DNA of 64,000 nucleotides from Ignavibacteriaceae bacterium. Lineage in GTDB: Bacteria; Bacteroidota; Ignavibacteria; Ignavibacteriales; Ignavibacteriaceae. The first letter of the stretch is position 1. Every line of letters starts with the position of its first letter. The DNA is taken from positions 1 through 64,000 of the forward strand of contig JACAFB010000001.1 of NCBI GenBank assembly GCA_013388545.1. Reading direction: 5' to 3'. Below, in pieces: positions 45,061 through 52,592 of this stretch. Under the pieces are notes generated by a model. The model searched no databases and was not told where the DNA came from. It saw nothing but the letters and a program-made list of their open reading frames with translations. Position numbers and translations under genes: made by a program.

Positions 45061-46620
45061 TTAAAACCTGGTCAGCATTTTGAATTCGACGCCTCTGAAT
45101 TCGGGTTCAAACCGGCAAACACCGCCCACACAAATATTGCCCGCCTGTCTTGAACCAAATAGTACACTTAAATCTGTATGATCACCCAGCTTATATCCAA
45201 ATTGCAAAAAGCTCCAGACTTTTCTTACGATCCGCCCCTCGTCCGGTTCTTTTGTCTGAACTTCGGTAACAATCGAAACTGATAATTTAGGGGCACTTAA
45301 ATATTCTGCCTGAAGAACATCGTTGTAATATTGTTCCGCGGTTGTGCGGTCGGTTGTTTGCTGATGTTCTATTGTTAGTTTCAAGGTGTTGTAGTCATCA
45401 AGATAAATTTTATTTTCGAGAATTGGCGTTAAGCTTTTTGTATCTGAATCAAGCTCTTCCCTGTAGCCCATAGCCGCAGTTGTAGAGATAAAATTGTTCC
45501 AGGTATGATTAACCTGAAAGTAACCTTCTTTTAACTGAGTTCTTAAAGGCAGATTAGTTCCACTAACTCTTTGATAAAAAGAATTGGAGGGCAAAGTTTT
45601 TGTCTGGCTGAAGGTTGCCGTAATAAAAGTATGATCACCAATTGAATAGTCGGCTTCGATCTGAAATCCTTTTTCGTTAGCTTGGTTAAGCGGAGAAGGA
45701 TGACGGTTGAGTAGAATATAAGGATACTCTTTTCTAACCGAAGGAGGAGTGTTATAAATTACTGTTCCGTCGTTAGATTGAAATGTAAAGTTATCATAAA
45801 GTTTATATTCGCCTATCAATGAAAAATTTTCATAATAGAATATCAGGCTTCCATAAAATGCTCTGCCGGCAATAGGACGGCTTCCGTTAAATATACTTTG
45901 CTTAATATCATCATTTTGTTTTATTCCATATTCTGCATATAAGTCAAAATTCCAGATTGATGGTTGAATTCTTAATGAAGCCATTCTTGTTCTTGCAATT
46001 CCTTCAACATCGGGTTGGTTTGAGGCAAATGATCCGCCAAACCTGATATTTTCTAATCCTTTATATTCGAGATCAACTGCGTGAAGTATGTCTCTCCTTA
46101 CAGAATTAATACTTTCGGGTAATCCGGTTAAAGCAGTAAGAATTAAGTTAGAGTATCTTCCAACAACTTTTACTCCAAGCAGATTGTTGTCGATTCTTAT
46201 GCTCCTGTCCTCATAAATTTTCAGAATTAATCCTCTTCCAAAAACAGAGTAAAAGTTTCCAACAGTTATATCCATTCCTTCATCAACATCGCCTATTTCT
46301 GCCTGAATATATTTGAAAGCAATATCGGCGTACCTGACTTTGCCTCTGTTGATTGCCGGGTTAGGATCATTTGGCTGGAAAAGATCGAATCTGATGCCGG
46401 CAGAAAAAATTCCTTTATTGTAATCAACGTTCAACCAGTTTTCAAGAATCTCCAGCTTTTTTTCAATGTCATAAGAATACTCAAGCTGATTTGCAATCCC
46501 GATTCCATCAGGCAAAACAATTTCGTTCTCAGAGGATTCATTTTCTTCAGTTTGGGGGAAACCCGAAAAGGAAATGATAAGCAAAAACAGAAACACCGAG
46601 GGGACAATTATATTTTTCAT
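45061..46620 (-). CDS. DUF6029-like outer-membrane barrel protein
   Basis: A 519-residue exported protein with a signal peptide over about 1-22 (ending GFPQ). The body is a series of alternating amphipathic strands with many aromatic girdle residues (for example GRAFYGSLIFYYENFSLIGEY, in two strands), and it ends in an aromatic residue (MLTRF), as outer-membrane barrels do. The overall sequence style matches DUF6029 proteins of Bacteroidetes/Ignavibacteria. It is last in a minus-strand run after two Omp28-type genes and a TlpA-like gene, so an envelope function in common is likely. No substrate can be named. Confidence 0.7.
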   Translation of the reverse strand: MKNIIVPSVFLFLLIISFSGFPQTEENESSENEIVLPDGIGIANQLEYSYDIEKKLEILENWLNVDYNKGIFSAGIRFDLFQPNDPNPAINRGKVRYADIAFKYIQAEIGDVDEGMDITVGNFYSVFGRGLILKIYEDRSIRIDNNLLGVKVVGRYSNLILTALTGLPESINSVRRDILHAVDLEYKGLENIRFGGSFASNQPDVEGIARTRMASLRIQPSIWNFDLYAEYGIKQNDDIKQSIFNGSRPIAGRAFYGSLIFYYENFSLIGEYKLYDNFTFQSNDGTVIYNTPPSVRKEYPYILLNRHPSPLNQANEKGFQIEADYSIGDHTFITATFSQTKTLPSNSFYQRVSGTNLPLRTQLKEGYFQVNHTWNNFISTTAAMGYREELDSDTKSLTPILENKIYLDDYNTLKLTIEHQQTTDRTTAEQYYNDVLQAEYLSAPKLSVSIVTEVQTKEPDEGRIVRKVWSFLQFGYKLGDHTDLSVLFGSRQAGNICVGGVCRFEPEFRGVEFKMLTRF

Positions 46621-46668
46621 AATATTTATCTGTGAATGATTTTTCCGGAAGACGGAGAATTCAATAAA

Positions 46669-47178
46669 CTATTTATTCAGAAGTTCCTCAATTTTAGTAC
46701 GTAATATTTTTTCATCACCCTTTGCATAACCAAGGTGTGAATAGACTATATTTCCACTTTTATCGATAAGCACGGTATATGGAACTGCCTGCGCATAATA
46801 CTTCCTGGCAACTTCTGAGTTTGAATCCAGCAATACAGTAAAATCGTATCCTTTTGATTTAACAAAGGGTTTTACTTTTGCTACTGTTTTTTCATTATCG
46901 GTTGATATAGCAAGGAGATTGAATCCTCTTTCTTTCAACCCTGAAAATATCTTGCTGTATTCCGATAGCTCTTCTATGCAAGGCTTGCACCAGGTTGCCC
47001 AGAAACTTAAAAGTAATGGTCCTTTCCCAATAAGTTTTTTTAGCTCAACATAATTGCCATTGATATCTTCCAGTTTAAAGTTTGGTGCCTTCCTTCCGGT
47101 GATACCTTCGTCTTGTTGCGAAAAGGCGGGCAATGAAATAATCAATGTTATAAGAAAAAATTTTAGAATCTTATTCAA
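46669..47178 (-). CDS. TlpA-like periplasmic thiol:disulfide oxidoreductase
   Basis: A 169-residue thioredoxin-fold protein with a signal peptide (about 1-20, ending AFS). The redox motif is WC64-K-P-C67 in FWATWCKPCIEEL. The AhpC/TSA-Redoxin-type N-terminus (APNFKLEDINGNYVELKKL) and the cis-proline region AVPYTVLIDKSGNIVY are both present. TlpA/ResA-like proteins keep partner cysteines reduced in the periplasm, for example in cytochrome c maturation. Here the neighbours with CxxC are two Omp28-type proteins upstream, so these are plausible partners. It lies 48 bases before the barrel gene. Confidence 0.92.
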   Translation of the reverse strand: MNKILKFFLITLIISLPAFSQQDEGITGRKAPNFKLEDINGNYVELKKLIGKGPLLLSFWATWCKPCIEELSEYSKIFSGLKERGFNLLAISTDNEKTVAKVKPFVKSKGYDFTVLLDSNSEVARKYYAQAVPYTVLIDKSGNIVYSHLGYAKGDEKILRTKIEELLNK

Positions 47179-47218
47179 AAGACCTCCGGATTTTTATATC
47201 CATATAAAACGAGAGTTA

Positions 47219-47248
47219 ATGGAGTGCAGAAGAGATTCTGCACTCCAT
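47219..47248. other. Perfect 13-bp hairpin inside the envelope cluster
   Basis: ATGGAGTGCAGAA (47219-47231) pairs perfectly with TTCTGCACTCCAT (47236-47248) around a GAGA/TCTC tetraloop. On the coding (minus) strand it starts 10 bases after the stop of the T9SS Omp28 gene and lies ahead of the TlpA gene. Only a broken T-stretch follows, so it could be an attenuating terminator or a processing or stability hairpin between the two halves of the cluster. Confidence 0.7.
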
Positions 47249-47258
47249 AAATAATTAA

Positions 47259-49544
47259 TTATTTAAGGATAGTCATTTTCCTGACAGAAGAAAATCCATC
47301 ACTTGTCATTCGGTAAAAGTAGGTCCCCGAGGCAAGCTTTCCCGAATCAAAGCTAAACTGATAAGTCCCGGCTTTCTTAACCTCATTCAAAAGCACGACA
47401 ACTTCCTGTCCTGTCAAATCGTAAATCTTTATCGTAACCACTGCTTCTTTTGGGACTGAATATTTTATTGTTGTTGAAGGATTGAAAGGATTAGGATAAT
47501 TCTGATCAAGCGAAAATTCTTTTGGCAAATCATAGTCAACAGTCATAACTTCGCTGTACTTATGTTTCCCATCAAAATCTACCTGCTTCAATCTGTAATA
47601 AATTGTTGAAGCAGCATTACCCTGAATCTTGTCTGTAAATGAATAATACCGCGCTTCGGTTGTTGTCCCGTAACCTTTTACAAATCCAATTGTATAAAAA
47701 CTGACTCCATCTGATGATTTTTCAATTTCGAAGCCGTGATTATTTAACTCAGAAGCTGTACTCCAATACAAAGTAATTCCTTCGCTGCTTATGCTGCTGC
47801 TGAATGAGGTGAGCTCTACTGGAACGAGAATATTGAAATAATTTATTGTTTTAAGAATTAATAATTCTCTTGCATCGGCACTTGTGATTTGCTCCAGTCC
47901 AATTCCAAGATAAATTGTTTTGTAATTTGGTCCCTGATGAGAGATTGCTCCATACTTTGTTGTGCCGGTATACTTTAAAAGTAAAGTGCCGTTTCCGCTG
48001 AAACTTGCAATTTGTTCTGGATACCTTGAATAAATTGTTCCGATATTAAAACTTAAACCTTCGAATATTGTACCTGCAATACCTTCCATCGAGTAAACAC
48101 CGGAATTATCAGCAATATAATTGGCATCCAGATAGTTATGATAAAAATCAATGGCTTCGGGGAAATTACTGCTGCCCGATGCATCAAAAATATCCCATCC
48201 AATATCCTGTCCGGCGATGAAAAGTTGTCCACCTGCGTTAAGGTAGGTTTTTAGAAAATCTACATCCGCAGGAACGAATGCCGGGAAACCCCATCCGCAA
48301 TGCCAGAAAATTCCGGGAAAGTTCTGTGAAATTAAGACTGGCTTTAACTGTCCCACATAAGCCTGATCAATATAAGTATATTTATATCCCAATGAATCAA
48401 AGGCCGCGAAATAATAATTTTGATAATTGGCACCGCCATCATCATCTACAAAAAGAATATCGCCCTGTCTTACTACTCCAAAATAGTTTATGCCAAAACC
48501 ATACTTATAATTGTCATCAAGATTCTGAGCAAATATTTTCGCTTTGAGAGATCCAGGATTTGCTCCTGAGTTTATTACCATTTGGAAGTATTTTGTTTCA
48601 CCGGGAAGTATGGAAATATCAACAGAGTCTACATTATTACTATTATATACAAGATTATAGCTCCAACCTGATGGAATAGAGGCAATTTTTTTCTTTAGTC
48701 TGATATTCAAAGTTTGAGAATTATCATTTGTTATCCGGCAGGTTTTAGTATACGTGCTGTTTAATTCAATAAATTCAGCAAGCTGATCATCTGACTCAAT
48801 GATATAAGTTGGCAGATTAATATTTGATTGGATAATCTCTTTTGTATTATCTGACTGAAGCCAGGCAACAATAGCAAGATCCTGCCAGTTCCACGCAGAA
48901 TTAACCGGAGTGTTAACATTATAAGTCAGTGTATCACCCGGATTAATAGAGGAGACTGTAAATCCGTTTGCATCGGGAAGCAATTTGCGCATAACATCCT
49001 GAAAATCTTTTTCACCATTGGATCCGGGAGGGGTTGCATAATGAACCCAGCGTTCAATTACCGAAGACCTTAGTTTTAAATTTGTTTGAGCAACAGGTGT
49101 TATTCCGATCAACTTAATAACAGCATCTACAGTAGTGCTTGTGATGTTTGCAGATACAATGATTTTAACCGGTGATTTCAAGGCGAGGCGTTCTGTCATT
49201 TGGGAAGCCATTCCTTCCGGACTTGAAGGAACTCCGTAATTTGTTCCATCAATCAAATAATTTGGAACGCCGGTAATTCCATAGTAGTTAATTCTTGCTG
49301 AATTATCCCCGGGATTTAGTGAGTACATAGGGTCTGTTCCGGGCCACCAGGCATGATACCGTAAAGATATTACCCCCCCAAAGTTTTCACTTAAAAATGC
49401 CTGTAGATTTGGATTGTTCTGAGCGCAGGGTGTGCAGCTTGCATTTGTAGCTTCTTCAAGCAGCACTATTCTTCGTACCTGGGCATCGACATAAATTATG
49501 CTTGTTAAAGCAAACAGGATGAGCATAAGAAATATTTTTTTCAT
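47259..49544 (-). CDS. Omp28-type thioredoxin-like protein with T9SS sorting domain
   Basis: A 761-residue surface or secreted protein. The signal peptide is 1-21. An Omp28-related, thioredoxin-like domain (about 24-260) opens with VLLEEATNASC37-T-P-C40 and includes the cis-proline-like GVPNYLIDG. An Ig-like stretch follows (to about 350). A Rossmann/GATase-like domain (about 360-565) begins ILFVDDDGG and contains LNAGGQLFIAGQDIG. A fibronectin-like domain (about 575-675) comes next. A type A T9SS sorting domain (NYPNPFNPSTTIKYSVP to MTILK) closes the protein. The T9SS should carry it through the outer membrane. It lies 14 bases after the PEGA-Omp28 lipoprotein gene. Confidence 0.88.
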   Translation of the reverse strand: MKKIFLMLILFALTSIIYVDAQVRRIVLLEEATNASCTPCAQNNPNLQAFLSENFGGVISLRYHAWWPGTDPMYSLNPGDNSARINYYGITGVPNYLIDGTNYGVPSSPEGMASQMTERLALKSPVKIIVSANITSTTVDAVIKLIGITPVAQTNLKLRSSVIERWVHYATPPGSNGEKDFQDVMRKLLPDANGFTVSSINPGDTLTYNVNTPVNSAWNWQDLAIVAWLQSDNTKEIIQSNINLPTYIIESDDQLAEFIELNSTYTKTCRITNDNSQTLNIRLKKKIASIPSGWSYNLVYNSNNVDSVDISILPGETKYFQMVINSGANPGSLKAKIFAQNLDDNYKYGFGINYFGVVRQGDILFVDDDGGANYQNYYFAAFDSLGYKYTYIDQAYVGQLKPVLISQNFPGIFWHCGWGFPAFVPADVDFLKTYLNAGGQLFIAGQDIGWDIFDASGSSNFPEAIDFYHNYLDANYIADNSGVYSMEGIAGTIFEGLSFNIGTIYSRYPEQIASFSGNGTLLLKYTGTTKYGAISHQGPNYKTIYLGIGLEQITSADARELLILKTINYFNILVPVELTSFSSSISSEGITLYWSTASELNNHGFEIEKSSDGVSFYTIGFVKGYGTTTEARYYSFTDKIQGNAASTIYYRLKQVDFDGKHKYSEVMTVDYDLPKEFSLDQNYPNPFNPSTTIKYSVPKEAVVTIKIYDLTGQEVVVLLNEVKKAGTYQFSFDSGKLASGTYFYRMTSDGFSSVRKMTILK

Positions 49545-49558
49545 AACATTCCTTTATT

Positions 49559-50551
49559 TTAATTGTCAGAGACCGCTTGATAGATCTCCTTGGTATTTTT
49601 GTTTTGGATGAAAATAATTGTCCTTAGTTTATCAGGATTCCAGGAACTATTCACATTAACCTGTCGCTGCAGGTTTATTGCTGAGCCAGGAAAAAGATTA
49701 TTTAAAGTTTCACCGTCACTTGAAGGCAGCATCGCACGCATAATGTCGAAGAATTTTGTTTCTCCGTTTGAGCCGGGCGGCGTTTGAAATTCAATATCTT
49801 TTTCTGTTACAACTGTATGAACCAGAATATCCTTATTTGATATTCCTGTGGTATCAATTACATCTATCGTTATTTCGATGTTCAATGTTAAGTTGACTAT
49901 TGTATCTTTTACCGTAATTCTAAATTTAGGTTGAAGGCTTAGTCTCTGATCAATCTTAGAAATAATATCCATCGAATCAGTTGAAATCGGTTTTTCAATT
50001 CCATCTACAATTGTAGTTGGGGTTGCAAAAATATTATAATACCTGATTCTGCTATCACAGTCGGGCTTGTTAGCTTTGTAGAAAGGGTCGTTTGGTGAAG
50101 GGAAATTAGTTGGATATTTAATAACGAGTACTTTAGATGCACCATAACGATTTTTTGAAAGTGATTCGATGATTTTGTTAGATGTTACACAGGGAATACA
50201 GCTTACGTTGGCAAAGTCCTCAATCAGTGCTATTTTATTTGCTGACGAAACTTCCATCAGCACCTCAACATTTTTTGTTGAATCTTTTATAACTATCACA
50301 TTTATTTCTTTGGGGAGATAACCACTCTTTTCTAATCTGATTTTGTGATTTCCGACTTTTGCCGTTATAGTATCGGGTGTAACCTTTCCGGTGTTTAAAT
50401 TATCAATGAAGATACTTGCTCCATCAACATTCGATTGAATGAATATTTTTCCGGTGTCAACAATTTCTATATTTACATTCGGGGGATTAGTCTTGCAGGA
50501 AGAGATGAGTAGCAGTAGAATGATCGGAAAAGTACTTTTAAATAAAGACAT
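49559..50551 (-). CDS. PEGA-Omp28 lipoprotein with CxxC motif
   Basis: A 330-residue lipoprotein with the lipobox cysteine C19 (LLLISSCK). A PEGA domain covers about 35-102 (FIQSNVDGASIFIDNLNTG, then the knob-like GNHKIRLEKSGY), a fold often used to hold proteins near peptidoglycan or surface layers. An Omp28-type thioredoxin-like domain follows (about 105-330) with C118-I-P-C121 in IEDFANVSCIPC, parallel to the T9SS protein downstream. It is the first gene of the four-gene minus-strand cluster. Likely a membrane-tethered partner or substrate of the TlpA-like protein; the exact role is not known. Confidence 0.85.
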   Translation of the reverse strand: MSLFKSTFPIILLLLISSCKTNPPNVNIEIVDTGKIFIQSNVDGASIFIDNLNTGKVTPDTITAKVGNHKIRLEKSGYLPKEINVIVIKDSTKNVEVLMEVSSANKIALIEDFANVSCIPCVTSNKIIESLSKNRYGASKVLVIKYPTNFPSPNDPFYKANKPDCDSRIRYYNIFATPTTIVDGIEKPISTDSMDIISKIDQRLSLQPKFRITVKDTIVNLTLNIEITIDVIDTTGISNKDILVHTVVTEKDIEFQTPPGSNGETKFFDIMRAMLPSSDGETLNNLFPGSAINLQRQVNVNSSWNPDKLRTIIFIQNKNTKEIYQAVSDN

Positions 50552-50656
50552 AAATTGTAAAAATTTATTAATTGAGTGGATGAAATTTATTCAATTATTG
50601 ATATTTATGAAATGAAATATTTAGGCGGGAAATGATTTACTTTAGTTTCTAATAAA

Positions 50657-50695
50657 AAAAGGATGTCCCTCGTCTTTCAGAGGAAGCATCCTTTT
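50657..50695 (-). terminator. Rho-independent terminator of the lectin-like gene
   Basis: On the minus strand a 9-bp stem (AAAAGGATG/CATCCTTTT, 50687-50695 with 50657-50665) carries an inner CCTC/GAGG stem and is followed by TTTATT. It begins 22 bases after the stop of the secreted lectin-like gene, separating it from the envelope cluster. Confidence 0.85.
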
Positions 50696-50717
50696 CAAAA
50701 AGTTTGAAAGAAGTTTA

Positions 50718-51080
50718 TTATTCGCTATGAGCGAGCCAGTTGCCGCTTAATCCGAAAATACGACAATCGCCCCAGGTCATAATGTTAATTGTAAATCCAT
50801 CTCTGGAAATACTTGAAGTTTCAATCTTGTATCTAACATTGGTTGTTTTGTCGGTATCAAGATGAGTAACTGAAAGAACTACATCTGGCTTTCTGTCAAA
50901 TGGTTTTAAGAAATTTACTTCAAGGCTGAATGAACGGGTTCCTTCATTTTTATCAAGTGTATAACCGGGGGTTTCGTAATTAACGGCAAATTTACCACTT
51001 TGAACCATTGACTGAGCTGATGTTGTTATTACAAAACCTAAAACCAATGCAAGAACAGTTGCAAAAAGTAATTTTTTCAT
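50718..51080 (-). CDS. Small secreted H-type-lectin-like protein
   Basis: A 120-residue protein with a clean signal peptide (about 1-23, ending TSAQS). The mature part of about 97 residues resembles the H-type lectin domain of discoidin/Helix agglutinin: FSLEVNFLKPFDRKPDVVLS, then THLDTDKTTNVRYKI, GFTINIMTWGDCRIFGLSG and NWLAHSE. These follow the family pattern of a strand ending in P-x-V-x-x-S, an L-D turn, an N-x-R strand, GF, and a final W-x-A. In known proteins this domain binds GalNAc and forms trimers. A single cysteine (D-C-R) is unusual. AGGAG lies 5 bases before the ATG, and a terminator follows. The family call is from pattern recognition. Confidence 0.75.
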   Translation of the reverse strand: MKKLLFATVLALVLGFVITTSAQSMVQSGKFAVNYETPGYTLDKNEGTRSFSLEVNFLKPFDRKPDVVLSVTHLDTDKTTNVRYKIETSSISRDGFTINIMTWGDCRIFGLSGNWLAHSE

Positions 51081-51220
51081 GGTGACTCCTATATTTTGTG
51101 ATGGTATTTAATGTGGATTAAAGTTTACTTCTTTTACGCTGGAAATATATTAAAAATAATTAATAACTTAAAAATCAAGAATTGTTTTTGCGTCAATTCA
51201 TTATAGGGACAAACCAATAA

Positions 51221-51577
51221 CTATAACTTGTCCAATTTTTTTCTGTTAGCTTTACTCAGATTATCTATGATAATTTGATATGAATCATCTATCCACTCAA
51301 TAATAAATTTATCAGGAATAGAACCGTCTATAATCACAGTATTCCAGTGGGTTTTATTCATATGATAACCAGGAAGAACCGCTTCATATCTTTCTCTTAA
51401 TTCAACTGCTCTTTCCGGATCGCATTTGAGGTTAATTGAAAGAGGTATGCTGTCTAGAGATGCAAGCAAAAACATTTTCCCCATTACTTTAAAAACCAGA
51501 GTAGTTTCGTCGAAAGGAAATTCTTCGGTTACACCTTTCTTCTTTAAAGCATAAGCCCTAATTAAATCAATATTCAT
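51221..51577 (-). CDS. MmcQ/YjbR family protein
   Basis: A 118-residue cytoplasmic protein with the MmcQ/YjbR layout: N-terminal AYALKKKGVTEEFPFDETTLVFKV (quoted as family region), the LSINLKCDPERAVELRERY segment, GYHMNKTHWNTVII, and the final helix ending KKL. The family has a double-wing DNA-binding-like fold, but no molecular role is proven. It is a single gene, divergent from the class IV aminotransferase. Confidence 0.92.
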   Translation of the reverse strand: MNIDLIRAYALKKKGVTEEFPFDETTLVFKVMGKMFLLASLDSIPLSINLKCDPERAVELRERYEAVLPGYHMNKTHWNTVIIDGSIPDKFIIEWIDDSYQIIIDNLSKANRKKLDKL

Positions 51578-51704
51578 GTTCTTATCTTACTTTTAATAAA
51601 AGAGGGTATGAATTTCTAGTTTTCACATTAATTATAATCTAATTTTAGTTTGAAAATTAAATTATTTTAAACTTTATTTACGAAGGTATATTGCGTTTGT
51701 AATT

Positions 51705-52565
51705 ATGATAATTTATCTGAATGGAAATTTCTGCGAAGCCGCAGATGGAAAAGTTTCTCCCTTCGACAGAGGATTTCAATATGGCGATGGTATTTATGAT
51801 GTCATTAAGTCTTATTCGGGAAAGTTATTCAGGTTCGATGAACATTTGAGAAGGCTGAATAACAGCCTGCAGCAGTGCAGAATAGATTTCAACCAAAGCA
51901 GCTTGTTAAAAGGCATTGCGCAGGAATTAATAAATAAAAACGATCTGATAAATTGTGACGCATCAGTTTATATTCAAATAACACGGGGAGAATATGTCGG
52001 AAGAATTCATTCTTTCCCGCCAATAAAAACAGATCCGACCATATTAATGATTTCTTATCCCATACAGGACAGAACGCGGGAATTGACCGAAGGTGTTAAA
52101 ATTATTTTCGAAAAAGACATCCGATGGTTACGATGCGATATTAAAACAACTTCAATCCTGCCAGCAGTTCTGGGAAACCAAAAAGCCAAAGAAGCATCAG
52201 CTTATGAAGCTGTTTGGGTAAGAGACGGGCTGCTTACTGAAGGAACACATACGAATTTTTTTGCTGTAAAAAGTAATTCGATTATTACCGCCCCGGAAGG
52301 AAATTTTATTCTTTCCGGAATAACCCGAAATGCAGTGATCGAATTGAGCAGGAATATGGGATTGAAAATCAGAGAAGAATATTTAAATATATCTGAGATT
52401 TTTAATTTTGATGAATTCTTTCTAACAGGCACCGTCACAGAAATTACACCGGTAAGGCAGATAGAGGATAAACTGATTAACAACGGTAAACCTGGTTTGT
52501 TAACCCAAAAACTGCAAAAAGCATTTTTAGATTTGGTTCGTAAAGAGGCAAGAAGCATTACGTAA
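51705..52565 (+). CDS. Class IV aminotransferase, D-amino-acid transaminase-like
   Basis: A 286-residue PLP enzyme of fold type IV. The PLP lysine is K147 in DIKTTSILPAV, and E179 in LLTEGTHTNFFAV binds the cofactor ring. ITRGEYVGRIHSFP keeps the R100-x-H102 pair found in D-alanine aminotransferases rather than the pattern of branched-chain or aminodeoxychorismate enzymes. It would then make D-Glu and D-Ala by transamination, which overlaps functionally with murI in this window. A branched-chain (IlvE) role cannot be excluded. It precedes polB by 27 bases in the same direction. Confidence 0.85.
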   Translation: MIIYLNGNFCEAADGKVSPFDRGFQYGDGIYDVIKSYSGKLFRFDEHLRRLNNSLQQCRIDFNQSSLLKGIAQELINKNDLINCDASVYIQITRGEYVGRIHSFPPIKTDPTILMISYPIQDRTRELTEGVKIIFEKDIRWLRCDIKTTSILPAVLGNQKAKEASAYEAVWVRDGLLTEGTHTNFFAVKSNSIITAPEGNFILSGITRNAVIELSRNMGLKIREEYLNISEIFNFDEFFLTGTVTEITPVRQIEDKLINNGKPGLLTQKLQKAFLDLVRKEARSIT

Positions 52566-52592
52566 CTTAATATCTGAAGAAACTACTTTTAT

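Noticed and set aside
52202-52558. A 118-codon open frame antisense to the class IV aminotransferase
   Set aside because: Shadow frame over a gene with intact PLP motifs.
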